Of a stretch of DNA of 47,605 bases, positions 27,648 through 35,458 are shown piece by piece. The first letter of the stretch is position 1; the number at the start of each line of letters is the position of its first letter. The notes below the pieces were generated by a model that saw nothing but the letters and a program-made list of their open reading frames with translations, made no database searches and was not told the origin of the DNA. A program made the position numbers and the translations under genes. Location: positions 810,001 to 857,605 of the forward strand of contig SPEL01000002.1 in the NCBI GenBank assembly GCA_009360885.1, given 5' to 3'. This DNA comes from Sphingobium sp. Its GTDB lineage: Bacteria; Pseudomonadota; Alphaproteobacteria; Sphingomonadales; Sphingomonadaceae.

Positions 27648-28079
27648 TCAGCGCGCAGAGTTTATGACGGGCGTAGAGACGATCGCCTTGGCACCATCAC
27701 CGAGCAGAGCGAGCACGAGCAGGCCGACGATCCAGAAAGCGGGATATTCCCAGCCGCCATTGGCATTATTGAAGAAGAAACCAGCCTTCAGGTGGACGGT
27801 TGCAATGGCACCGAGCAAATCCGGGATCATGATAAGTGCGGCAAGGCGCGGCATGAAACCGAAGATGAGGGCAAGCCCGCCCAGAACTTCCCAGGCAATG
27901 GTGACATAAGCAAGCCATTCAGGAAGGCCTAGCGACGCAAAAAATGCTGCAGTACCTGCCGGGGTGAATATAAAGATTTTAAGACCCGCATGGGCCAGAA
28001 ACAAGGCACCCAAAGTCACGCGAAGGAGAAGGGCTGCATAAGGAGCGGTACGAGTATCAATCATGGCGGTAGCTTTCAA
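27648..28079 (-). CDS. DoxX-family membrane protein
   Basis: A 143-residue inner-membrane protein with four predicted helices. It starts RTAPYAALLLRVTLGALFLAH, continues with YVTIAWEVLGGLALIFGF and closes with AFWIVGLLVLALLGDGAKAI, the DoxX/DoxD pattern. DoxX proteins are often found with thiol or quinone redox genes. It is the first gene of the minus-strand block ending near 19,213, and a palindrome upstream may be its operator. Confidence 0.87.
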   Translation of the reverse strand: MKATAMIDTRTAPYAALLLRVTLGALFLAHAGLKIFIFTPAGTAAFFASLGLPEWLAYVTIAWEVLGGLALIFGFMPRLAALIMIPDLLGAIATVHLKAGFFFNNANGGWEYPAFWIVGLLVLALLGDGAKAIVSTPVINSAR

Positions 28080-28153
28080 TAAACTGTTGTTACGCCAACA
28101 GATATGCTCCCTTTGCCTTCCTCTGATAATCCCGGCTGGAGGGACTTCACTCC

Positions 28154-28166
28154 TTCCATATTGGAA
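28154..28166. promoter_or_regulatory. Palindrome upstream of the DoxX operon
   Basis: TTCCA-TAT-TGGAA is a perfect inverted repeat about 75-87 nt before the doxX start, in the otherwise gene-free promoter region. It could be an operator for the LysR protein encoded in this block. No binding can be shown from sequence. Confidence 0.35.
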
Positions 28167-28789
28167 TCAATGACTCGCCCTGCTTCGATGCTCGCGGTCG
28201 GCTCTCCTTTCCAGAAGGTTGATCTGACATGCTCAGGTTACCCCCCGTCGCACCGCCGGTCATGACAATGCCTGCTGTCAATGCGGCGGAACTTTATATC
28301 GAAAACGGCTGGCCAATGCCGGATGGATTGATCTTAAACTGTGCGAACCCCGCAATTTTACTTAGGGTCAGAACTTATTAATTCCACGGACCGTGATGTC
28401 CTGTTTGCGGGATGAAATGCGAGGACGCAACGAGCATACCATCTAGGGGGCATGGCAGCGCAGGCGCGCGCACCATACGGAGCCTGCAACCCGGATAAGG
28501 GCTTTGCCACCGCAGTTCACCTGCAAATGGCCACCCTGTGGGTCTGGCTGTTTTGACCGCTGACTGTTAATTTTCCCATGTTTCACCTCGTAGAGAGTAG
28601 TTTCTACCACACTCCCTCAACTCCACCACACTTTCCCCCACATTTTTACGTGGTTGCAGGTGAATGAAGCGGACGCCAGCAGGCAACGGCAACCTAATTT
28701 TCCTCAGGAAACCGTGGCCTTAGGCGGCTATCAACGAACTGCTATGAATGGATTTTTGGCGGACCTACAGGGAGTAGGTTCAAACCATC
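28167..28789. other. Gene-poor stretch at the left edge of the mobile region
   Basis: No convincing gene is visible between the DoxX promoter and the mobilisation genes. It contains AGGGTCAGAACTTATTAATT at 28374-28393, which may be an old insertion-sequence end. It also holds an 11-bp inverted pair TTCACCTGCAA (28516-28526) and TTGCAGGTGAA (28654-28664), a hairpin GTAGA/TCTAC (28590-28607) and two ACCACACT copies 19 nt apart (28606 and 28625). The change from core to mobile genes falls here. Confidence 0.5.
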
Positions 28790-28860
28790 TTACTGAAATG
28801 CTGAAGGAATGGAACGAGGTTCTTCAGCATTCCAGCCTCGGTTGTGGACAACCCAGCAAT
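28790..28860 (+). other. Candidate origin of transfer (oriT)
   Basis: AATGCTGAAG (28797-28806) and CTTCAGCATT (28822-28831) are perfect 10-bp arms with a 15-nt loop. GGTTG/CAACC (28840-28853) forms a second hairpin directly after. They lie about 90-150 nt in front of the MobC-relaxase genes, the usual position of oriT. No nic site is recognised. Confidence 0.45.
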
Positions 28861-28946
28861 GAGAATGACGGCAAGGATGGAGACGCCCCGTGCGTCAGCC
28901 GTCCGGCTGTCGTGCGGAGGCGCAAAACTGGTTGAGCGGGGGCGGG

Positions 28947-29321
28947 ATGGCAAAGCGCCCGGCCCCGTATTCGCTTCGCCTGACATTTGAGCAGCGCGCC
29001 CGGCTGGAAGCTGCTGCGGGCGAAAAGTCGATTGCGGCTTATATCCATTCCCGCCTGTTCGGTGAGGAAGATGACGGTATGGCTGACCGTCGCCGCCGTC
29101 CGCGCAAGCCCAAGGCTGATGAAAAGGCGATTGCGCACCTGATAGGGGTTCTGGCGCGGTCCAATCTTCCTTCCAATCTGAACCAGCTTGCCAAAGCCGC
29201 CAACACGGGAAGCCTGCCCGTTACAGCGGACACGGAAGCGGCCTTGAATGAGGCGGTTTCCGATGTGCGCGATATGCGCCGCCTGCTGATCGAAGCGCTC
29301 AATCTGGAGATGGAGCCATGA
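28947..29321 (+). CDS. MobC-like relaxosome accessory protein
   Basis: A 124-residue basic protein. The N-terminal RPAPYSLRLTFEQRARLEAA resembles a ribbon-helix-helix DNA-binding segment, and the middle LIGVLARSNLPSNLNQLAKA is the conserved block of MobC-type mobilisation proteins (NLNQLAK). Such proteins bind oriT and help the relaxase. The stop overlaps the relaxase start by 4 nt (ATGA). The start at 28947 is chosen as the nearest ATG to the conserved region, preceded by a G-rich site. Confidence 0.85.
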   Translation: MAKRPAPYSLRLTFEQRARLEAAAGEKSIAAYIHSRLFGEEDDGMADRRRRPRKPKADEKAIAHLIGVLARSNLPSNLNQLAKAANTGSLPVTADTEAALNEAVSDVRDMRRLLIEALNLEMEP

Positions 29322-30607
29322 TTATTCAGGCATCCAAGCGCGGCGGCGCGATGCAGCTTGGTCGGCATCTCCTGAACGGGGAACAGAATGAGCATGTCGA
29401 AGTGCATGAGGTCAGCGGCTTCATCTCCGACAATCTCATGGGGGCGATGAAGGAATCCTATGCGCTGTCGCTCGGCACGAAATGCCAGCAGCATCTCTTT
29501 TCGGTGTCGCTCAATCCACCTGCGGGGGAGTCCGTGCATGTCGAAACATTCGAGCAGGCGTGTAATCTGATCGAACAGCGGCTGGGCCTTTCCGGTCAGC
29601 CGCGCATGATTGTCTTCCATGAAAAGGAAGGCCGTCGCCATGCCCATGCAGTATGGTCGCGCATCGACAGCGAGAAAATGACCGCGATCCCTATGCCGTA
29701 TTTCAAGATGCGGCTGCGTGACGTGTCGAAACAGCTCTATCTCGAACATGGCTGGCAGATGCCGGATGGTTTCCGGGATGCGCGGCTGCGCGATCCGCGT
29801 AATTTCACGCTGGACCAGTGGCAAGAATCCAAGCGCAAAGACCTCGACCCGCGTGAGGTCAAAGCCGCCATCATGGAATGCTGGAAATCAGCCGACAACG
29901 GCCCGACCTTTGCCCGTGCGCTCGAAGAGCGCGGCATGTTTCTGGCGCAGGGAGAGCGGAAAAACCATGTCGCCGTCACGATTGACGGGCGCGTATTCGC
30001 CATTGCCCGCGTCACGGGCGAAAAATCCAAAGACGTTCGCGCGCGCCTCGGTGATCCGACGAAGCTTCGCGGCGTTGCCGATGCCGTGCGCGAAATCGGC
30101 GAAACCGTTGCGCCGCGCCTGTCGCGCTACATATCGGAAGCCAAGCGCATCGCCCATAATGCCATGAAGCCGCTCAATGAGCAGAAGGCTGAGATGAAGG
30201 CGCAGCACCAGCAGGAGCGCAAAGCTCTGGCTGACAAACAGCGCGAGCGGAATATGGCTGAACAGCAGGCGCGCTCGGCGCGCGTCCGCAAGGGCGTTGC
30301 TGGCGTGTGGGACATTATGACGGGGCGCTATTTCAAAACGCGGAAGCGGAACGAGATGGAAGCCTTCTTCGGTTTGCAACGCGACCGGGCGCAACAGCAT
30401 GATCTTGTCACCGCCCAGATGAAGGACCGCCAGAACCTTCAGCAGCAAATCGCTCAGGTGCGCGAGCGTCACGCTGCGCAGATTCTCGATCTGTATCGTG
30501 ATGCTGCACAATATCGCCGCATGGTGCGCGATAGCGGATATGAGCGCGACAGCGCGGATCGCGGACGGGAGAGAAGCCAGCAGCCGCGCGGCCCTGAACT
30601 GGGTTAA
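29318..30607 (+). CDS. Relaxase / mobilisation nuclease (MobP-like)
   Basis: A 429-residue conjugative relaxase. The histidine motif is FHEKEGRRHAHAVWSR with H101, H108 and H110 as expected metal ligands. A candidate catalytic tyrosine is Y48 in MKESYALSLG. The N-terminal MIIQASKRGGAMQLGRHLL is typical of these sphingomonad and rhizobial mobilisation relaxases. Residues about 270-340 and 370-400 are Gln/Arg-rich coiled coil, and the tail is disordered. It nicks oriT and pilots the strand. No coupling protein is seen in the window. Confidence 0.88.
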   Translation: MIIQASKRGGAMQLGRHLLNGEQNEHVEVHEVSGFISDNLMGAMKESYALSLGTKCQQHLFSVSLNPPAGESVHVETFEQACNLIEQRLGLSGQPRMIVFHEKEGRRHAHAVWSRIDSEKMTAIPMPYFKMRLRDVSKQLYLEHGWQMPDGFRDARLRDPRNFTLDQWQESKRKDLDPREVKAAIMECWKSADNGPTFARALEERGMFLAQGERKNHVAVTIDGRVFAIARVTGEKSKDVRARLGDPTKLRGVADAVREIGETVAPRLSRYISEAKRIAHNAMKPLNEQKAEMKAQHQQERKALADKQRERNMAEQQARSARVRKGVAGVWDIMTGRYFKTRKRNEMEAFFGLQRDRAQQHDLVTAQMKDRQNLQQQIAQVRERHAAQILDLYRDAAQYRRMVRDSGYERDSADRGRERSQQPRGPELG

Positions 30608-30621
30608 CTGCTGGCCCTCTG

Positions 30622-31134
30622 TCAGCGGCTCCAAAAAACATGCACTTCGTCATGGGCCATTTCGATGGTGAGGACATCGGAAATCGCCATGTCCCGCGCC
30701 ATGCGGTCATAGTCGATATAGTGGCGCAGGCTTTCGGGAATGGTCGTGCTTTGCTCGGTCAATTCCTGCGCGAAATCCGCGAGGCTGGCATATTCGCCCG
30801 CATATTGATCGGTCAGCGCGGTTTCCGCCTCTTCGATTGATCCGAAATGGTTGTAAACTTCCGCGCCCAGCTTTCCGTGCTCGGCGATGAAAGCCGCAAG
30901 CTGTGAAACTGTTTCTATCCCTGCGTATTCGGGCAGGTGGATTCCCTCGAAACCTTCATAATCATGGATGGCCCATTCTTCCGCATCGGCCATGGGTGAG
31001 GTTTTCAGCATCGCGGCAATCGCTTCGTGAATCTGATCCGCATCCTGATCGGCGTCGATCCATTCGCCATGCAGATAGCCATTGTTATAGGCGGCAAGGC
31101 ACGCGACATATATTCTTGGTGTGGTTTCTCCCAT
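30622..31134 (-). CDS. ardA: ArdA-family antirestriction protein
   Basis: A 170-residue acidic DNA mimic. The N-terminal PRIYVACLAAYNNGYLHGEWID is the classic ArdA opening (read here as two blocks, IYVACLAAYNNG and LHGEWID), with AIHDYEGF and DYDRMARDM further on. ArdA blocks type I restriction enzymes during conjugative entry. The ATG at 31134 follows GGAGATTACA. Its stop lies 14 nt from the relaxase stop, so the two genes converge. Confidence 0.93.
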   Translation of the reverse strand: MGETTPRIYVACLAAYNNGYLHGEWIDADQDADQIHEAIAAMLKTSPMADAEEWAIHDYEGFEGIHLPEYAGIETVSQLAAFIAEHGKLGAEVYNHFGSIEEAETALTDQYAGEYASLADFAQELTEQSTTIPESLRHYIDYDRMARDMAISDVLTIEMAHDEVHVFWSR

Positions 31135-31687
31135 TGTAATCTCCATCGGGCTTGAGGTTTGCTGAGCCTCGGCTGGCTCATGAACCTCTGCCCTTCGGCG
31201 AGAATGGGGGTGCAAACGGAGCGAGTGGCTTCGCGGGGAACCTGCTGCACGGAACGCCAGTGGAGGAAGCTGGGCGGAAGCCATTCCGAAGTGCGCCAGG
31301 GGCAAAGCCCCAAGCTCTTGCGTTAGCGACCGTCACCCTCTGGCCGAGACTACAGGCTCGGTGCGCGGTCAGCGCGTAGGGCGCGGCCCGAAGGGAAACG
31401 CCGGATTTGTTTATCCTGTCTTATGCTTTTGCTCACTGAAAAAACGGCAAGCCGCTTGCGGTTTGCCAGACGCTTCGGTCTTCCATGTCACTGCCTGTCG
31501 TTGGACCGCCTCGCCGGGTCTTTCATTGATGTCGTTATATCCGTGTCGGTGAACGGCTTTGGTGCAAGGCGTTGGTCAGCCTTCTCCATATCCATTTCGA
31601 TTGCGGGCAATGCACCTCATTCAGCGCACGGATTCCTGCCTCCTCAACGCGGCCCATCAGGGGCGGCGCAAACAACAGGAGGAATCC
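31135..31687. other. Gene-free stretch between ardA and a small gene
   Basis: No supported gene is seen. It holds the ardA promoter and several short hairpins, for example GGGGC-AAA-GCCCC (31299-31311) and GGCAAGCCGC-TT-GCGGTTTGCC (31446-31467, one mismatch). Such structured segments are common in mobile DNA and could be single-strand promoters or initiation sites. Confidence 0.45.
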
Positions 31688-31861
31688 ATGTTCAAAATGA
31701 CCAAAGACGATCTGGCAAAGAAAACCGATGCGCAGCTTGCAGCCCTTTTCCAGCAGGCAAGCCTCGGCTTCAGCGCCGCTCAATCGAACGTCGCATCGGC
31801 GCAATCGCATCTCGCGATGATCCGCGCTGAAATCGCCAGTCGCGGCCCGTCTCCGCGATGA
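31688..31861 (+). CDS. Small hypothetical protein, 57 aa
   Basis: A 57-residue protein starting at ATG 31688 after AGGAGG with ideal spacing. The sequence is mostly helical and hydrophilic (KMTKDDLAKKTDAQLAALFQ, then SAAQSNVASAQSHLAMIRAE), so a short coiled coil is likely. A strong hairpin terminator starts 6 nt after the stop. It is divergent from ardA. I do not recognise a function; small proteins of this kind are common in sphingomonad mobile elements. Confidence 0.7.
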   Translation: MFKMTKDDLAKKTDAQLAALFQQASLGFSAAQSNVASAQSHLAMIRAEIASRGPSPR

Positions 31862-31866
31862 CGGTG

Positions 31867-31893
31867 AAAGGGGCGCTATGCGCGCCCCTTTTT
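31867..31893. terminator. Bidirectional hairpin terminator
   Basis: AAAGGGGCGC (31867-31876) pairs with GCGCCCCTTT (31882-31891), flanked by A on one side and TTTTT on the other. It serves the plus-strand 57-aa gene and overlaps the stop codon of the convergent 72-aa gene. Confidence 0.85.
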
Positions 31894-32094
31894 GTCGTCC
31901 TTGGTATCGGCAATCCGCATCACCACGCGGCCATTCAATGGGAAGGCGTTGAGGCAAAGCGTGAAGCCCTTGCGGTCGCGGGTTTCAAAGGCAACGCCTA
32001 TGTCGGTCCAGCGAGCATTCTCGCCATCGCCGTTGACGGTGTACAGCCGGTGGCTTGGTTGATTGCCGGGGCGGTTCTGGTTGGTGTCGGGCAT
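31876..32094 (-). CDS. Small hypothetical protein, 72 aa
   Basis: A 72-residue protein whose ATG at 32094 follows AGGAG with 6-nt spacing. After a polar N-terminus (PDTNQNRPGNQPSH) it has a compact beta-rich body: HRLYTVNGDGENARWTDIGV, then FTLCLNAFPLNGRVVMRIAD, and a charged tail. I do not recognise a named family. It converges on the 57-aa gene and shares its terminator. Probably part of the mobile-element backbone. Confidence 0.7.
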   Translation of the reverse strand: MPDTNQNRPGNQPSHRLYTVNGDGENARWTDIGVAFETRDRKGFTLCLNAFPLNGRVVMRIADTKDDKKGRA

Positions 32095-32334
32095 GATATT
32101 CTCCTTCACGTTGTCCGAAGGACCATTCCCTCGGTTCATGGGGAGAGGATGAGCGGACGGAGAAGCCGACGATCAAAGGCTGGCCCAGCCACCAGCGGCG
32201 CGGAGCTGCACGAAGGAAGCGAGCGGCCTTGAACGGCGGCGCGTTCGCGGAAAAACCCCATGTGCAGAACCGATGGAATGGTCCTGCTACTCACAGGTAG
32301 ATTATCATCAAGGCCGTGGATTAGGTCCAATGGT

Positions 32335-33212
32335 TCAAAATAATGTCAGAAGTCTAAGGATTTTCTGCTCTGGCTTATATTCCATTGCCGCTAAAAGGCG
32401 CGTGGGCTGTTGCGAAGCACGAGAAGGCAACTCAATAATTATGTTGAACTTTGCAACATTATGCTCCTCAAGAAATACAAGGCTATAGATGTAACTGGCG
32501 GAAATTTTTGTTTTTATCAGCCTTCCTAGCTCGTCGCTGGTTATCGCTTCAAGGCCAGCTCGTTCCACCGATCCTTCCTTAATGGTCTTCACGTAGGCAA
32601 GCTTCGCTTCTTCCACTTCCACCGTAAAATCATCCAGCGGCAAAGGCAGAAGGCTTATTGCGTTCAACGCAAATTCTGTATCGACTTCAAAACCGGGAAA
32701 TACCGGGCGCTCGACCTTGTAGGTGAGCAACACCCCTTCCAAATCCGACGAACCATGGCGTCAGTCAGGTTGTTTATATAAACGATATAGAATTGTGTTG
32801 GATGATGAAATTCCACGCTTCGACGCAACTGAACCGATTCCTCAAATGCCGAGAACAGCTCTTCTATCTTTCCCGGACGGTCAAGGTAGTCTCCAACTAG
32901 GATACTGTGATTGCTCTTTTTCTCTAGAAGGGGGATTATCCGCTCAAAAACGTCTAGCCCGTACCAATCCGATTCAATGGCCGTTGTGTCGAAAACGAGC
33001 GCAATTTCCCTGCGTTTTCTGTCGGGAACAAGCGCGCTTCTCAAATCGGAGTACGAAATACCCTTCTTTGAAAGGGTAGCTTCCAGAGTCCGGCGCATAC
33101 CCTGAATCTCACGCTGCATATGATGTGGCTTGAGCTTGAAATAATCTCGCATTACCTCCAGCATGATATTGCCGCGCGCATTGAGAGTATGTATCGGTTT
33201 GGGTTCGGTCAT
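32335..33212 (-). pseudogene. Unrecognised protein split by a frameshift, last gene of the defence operon
   Basis: From ATG 33212 a frame runs through MTEPKPIHTLNARGN and YIVYINNLTDAMVRRIWKG, then enters unlikely sequence and stops at 32664. A second frame, from near 32742 to 32335, continues naturally (VLLTYKVERPVFPGFEVD, ending ILRLLTLF). One extra base in the run of four C at 32733-32736 (plus strand) would join them into one protein of about 292 residues. The start lies 9 nt after the preceding gene stop, in the same AT-richer operon. It may be a pseudogene, an assembly error or programmed -1 slippage. I do not recognise the family. Confidence 0.6.
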
Positions 33213-33221
33213 GGGGCCGCC

Positions 33222-34907
33222 TTAAGGCTTGGAGCTTACTATCGTGAAATCAGATAGGTTCACGCCATAGACTTTTTTGAAAGTCTCATTTGCCCAGTTT
33301 GCGAAAATTTCATGATTATAGTTGTCGGACATCCAGCTAAAATCACAGTTAAATGGCCCATCGTGCAAAATCCATTGTTCAGTCAGTTCATATAGCGCCA
33401 TGGTTCCATAGAAACGATCAAATGTCACTTTTACTGATTTTTCTGATCTGTGAGGCCATTTTCGCGGATAAACACCATCCTTGTCCGCCTTATCGCTAAA
33501 AAGTGATAGATGGCGGAGCCATACTTCCCGAAAATCAACGTCGATTGAATGGCCAGCCATAAATGCGCCGGGCCAGCAGAAAAAATGAGGATACTCGTAC
33601 TTATCCACGCACATGGCAATGTAATGCGATAGGAAAACACGAACGTTCATGTTTTCCGGCTTGAAGTCAAATGTCCTGTGCTCTTCCATAAGCTGCTGTA
33701 CGGTCGGATATTCCTCTGTCCATCTTACAACCTCTTCCAGTGCGGCCATAGGATGATCGTAGTGACGTGCTTTGCACAGCTCACCCGAAACCTCGGCATA
33801 TTCCTCTAGGGACAGGTCGTTGATGGCTGCCTTGAGATGCGGCGCGTCCTTGATTGCAAAACAGAATTCTGCAAATCTTATCCCTACATCGACTTGGTGG
33901 ATCAGGTTTTCAAAATGGCCTACCTCGAACGGCAGCCCGCGTGTCGGATTGATCGCCAAATCGCACACTAGCAGGAAGAGCGGCACGATAGGATCGAACA
34001 GTGAGGAAGGCCATTCCGTTTCGGTCAGCTTCAAGAAGCTTTCAAACGCCTCGACGTATATGCCCGACAAATAGCCCTCAGCCCGCCACTCCTCAAAGGA
34101 GAGCGGTTCACTTCGGGCACGGTTCAGGAAATCAAGCTGGATGAAACGTGCTTGCCCCTCGTATATCGCGTGAAGTCCGACATAGGGGAGGTGGACATTG
34201 GAGCCCTTCACAAACCCTTCAAAGCCTTCCGTATGAAGCCTCAGGGTTTCGTTGTTCAAGCGCTCCATGCTTTGGATGAACTGAAAATCCGGGTCGATGA
34301 CATCCGATACCAAGCCGATAAGTTGGCCATATACGATGCTGTACATGTAACCAATATCTTCAAAGTGATTTTGCTCTATCATCCATTTTATGGCCTGCCG
34401 TGGGCGCAGCGCGTATGATTTATAGTAAAAAACATCGAGCGCATTGTTGACAGCGAAATTCGCGGCAGCCAGTTTTTCCTGAGCCGCCCAGCCTTCTTCT
34501 AACAAAACATCGTCCGTCCAACGCTTCAGTGATTTTATTGGACCAAATGTTTCCAGAACTTCTCTAAGCTCTCCCATCGTGGAATGACATTGTGAGAAAT
34601 AGCTGAGACTCAAGAGCAGGCCGAACGTAGACCCAACATGCTGCCACCAGTGAACGGTTTCATAGATATATGTGGAATAAGCTTGAACTGCCTCCCACGG
34701 TACAGGGCCATCGCCGTAGGCGTTGGCTTCAATCTTATCCATTAACTCATGATTTCGGGGGCTAAGACGCAACACGAAGCGCGTAGTTTCGTATGAGCCG
34801 TGCGCCGCAAGGGTTGCGGCGAAGGTGAGCGGCACTTCAAACTGATCGCCTTGGGGATCGAGCAATTCAGGCTTCAGATCGGAAAATTTCAACGAGTTAC
34901 CCGTCAT
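33222..34907 (-). CDS. Unrecognised 561-aa protein with degenerate zincin-like motif
   Basis: A 561-residue, probably cytoplasmic protein. Residues 82-90 read YETVHWWQH, like a gluzincin HExxHxxQ motif with the first His replaced by Tyr, and residues 249-253 read YEGQA R, where such enzymes can carry a third Glu ligand. No signal peptide or clear membrane segment is seen. The ATG at 34907 forms an ATGA overlap with the preceding stop; an ATG at 34922 is less likely. It belongs to the Gabija-like operon. Protease activity is only a hypothesis, and the family is unknown to me. Confidence 0.75.
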   Translation of the reverse strand: MTGNSLKFSDLKPELLDPQGDQFEVPLTFAATLAAHGSYETTRFVLRLSPRNHELMDKIEANAYGDGPVPWEAVQAYSTYIYETVHWWQHVGSTFGLLLSLSYFSQCHSTMGELREVLETFGPIKSLKRWTDDVLLEEGWAAQEKLAAANFAVNNALDVFYYKSYALRPRQAIKWMIEQNHFEDIGYMYSIVYGQLIGLVSDVIDPDFQFIQSMERLNNETLRLHTEGFEGFVKGSNVHLPYVGLHAIYEGQARFIQLDFLNRARSEPLSFEEWRAEGYLSGIYVEAFESFLKLTETEWPSSLFDPIVPLFLLVCDLAINPTRGLPFEVGHFENLIHQVDVGIRFAEFCFAIKDAPHLKAAINDLSLEEYAEVSGELCKARHYDHPMAALEEVVRWTEEYPTVQQLMEEHRTFDFKPENMNVRVFLSHYIAMCVDKYEYPHFFCWPGAFMAGHSIDVDFREVWLRHLSLFSDKADKDGVYPRKWPHRSEKSVKVTFDRFYGTMALYELTEQWILHDGPFNCDFSWMSDNYNHEIFANWANETFKKVYGVNLSDFTIVSSKP

Positions 34908-35458
34908 GAAGGCTCTTTCCATGAGGCTTCGCAGGCGCGGGCCAACACCTCTCGGTATGGCGTTGCGATTTGCACAGGCGCATTGTCGATATATGCCTTC
35001 GCTCTTAGTCGCGTGTCATTGTCGAGCTTTGCAATATAAGCCGTTAGCTCATCGAGCGTCGGAACAGTCCCGCGGGTTTCCTTCATGCCCGGCTGCAACG
35101 CTGTCCAGACTACACCGGAGAATCCCATTCTCCCCGCCCATTCAGCAATCGACTGACCGAGCGGATACTGCCTGTCTGTAGTGTTCGGCCAGCGACCGAT
35201 TGCATTAGGGTTTTGCACACCTTCCCGCGCGGCAAGCGCATTGATGGCGTGAGCAAGAGAGTTCACATTCATCTCGGCCCAAAGTGTTGGAACGTGGTGT
35301 TCAATATTCACAATCACGAGTGTCATGCGATCGTCGCCAGATTGTCGCGCGAATTCGAGCGGCAGGCCGGGGCCATCGGAATTCCAGCCACCTTCAATCG
35401 GAAGATCGCGGGCATCCCAGACTAACGAACCCCAACCGAGGCAGACGATACCACTCAT
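34904..35458 (-). CDS. Hypothetical protein, possible gamma-glutamylcyclotransferase-like fold
   Basis: A 184-residue protein. It begins with GIVCLGWGSLVWDARDLP and continues GLPLEFARQSGDDRMTLVI, resembling the GxGSL substrate loop and following strand of GGCT/AIG2-like proteins, with E35 a possible acid. The similarity is by eye and weak. The ATG at 35458 overlaps the helicase stop (ATGA), and its own stop overlaps the next start in the same way, so it is translationally locked into the operon. Confidence 0.65.
   Translation of the reverse strand: MSGIVCLGWGSLVWDARDLPIEGGWNSDGPGLPLEFARQSGDDRMTLVIVNIEHHVPTLWAEMNVNSLAHAINALAAREGVQNPNAIGRWPNTTDRQYPLGQSIAEWAGRMGFSGVVWTALQPGMKETRGTVPTLDELTAYIAKLDNDTRLRAKAYIDNAPVQIATPYREVLARACEASWKEPS

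Noticed and set aside
28797-28860. CRISPR-like reading of the repeat cluster near the mobilisation genes
   Set aside because: The repeats are inverted and single, not regularly spaced direct repeats, and no cas genes are present.
28654-28935. A 93-residue plus-strand open frame before mobC
   Set aside because: It runs through the inverted repeats of the candidate oriT, has no good ribosome binding site and shows no protein-like pattern.
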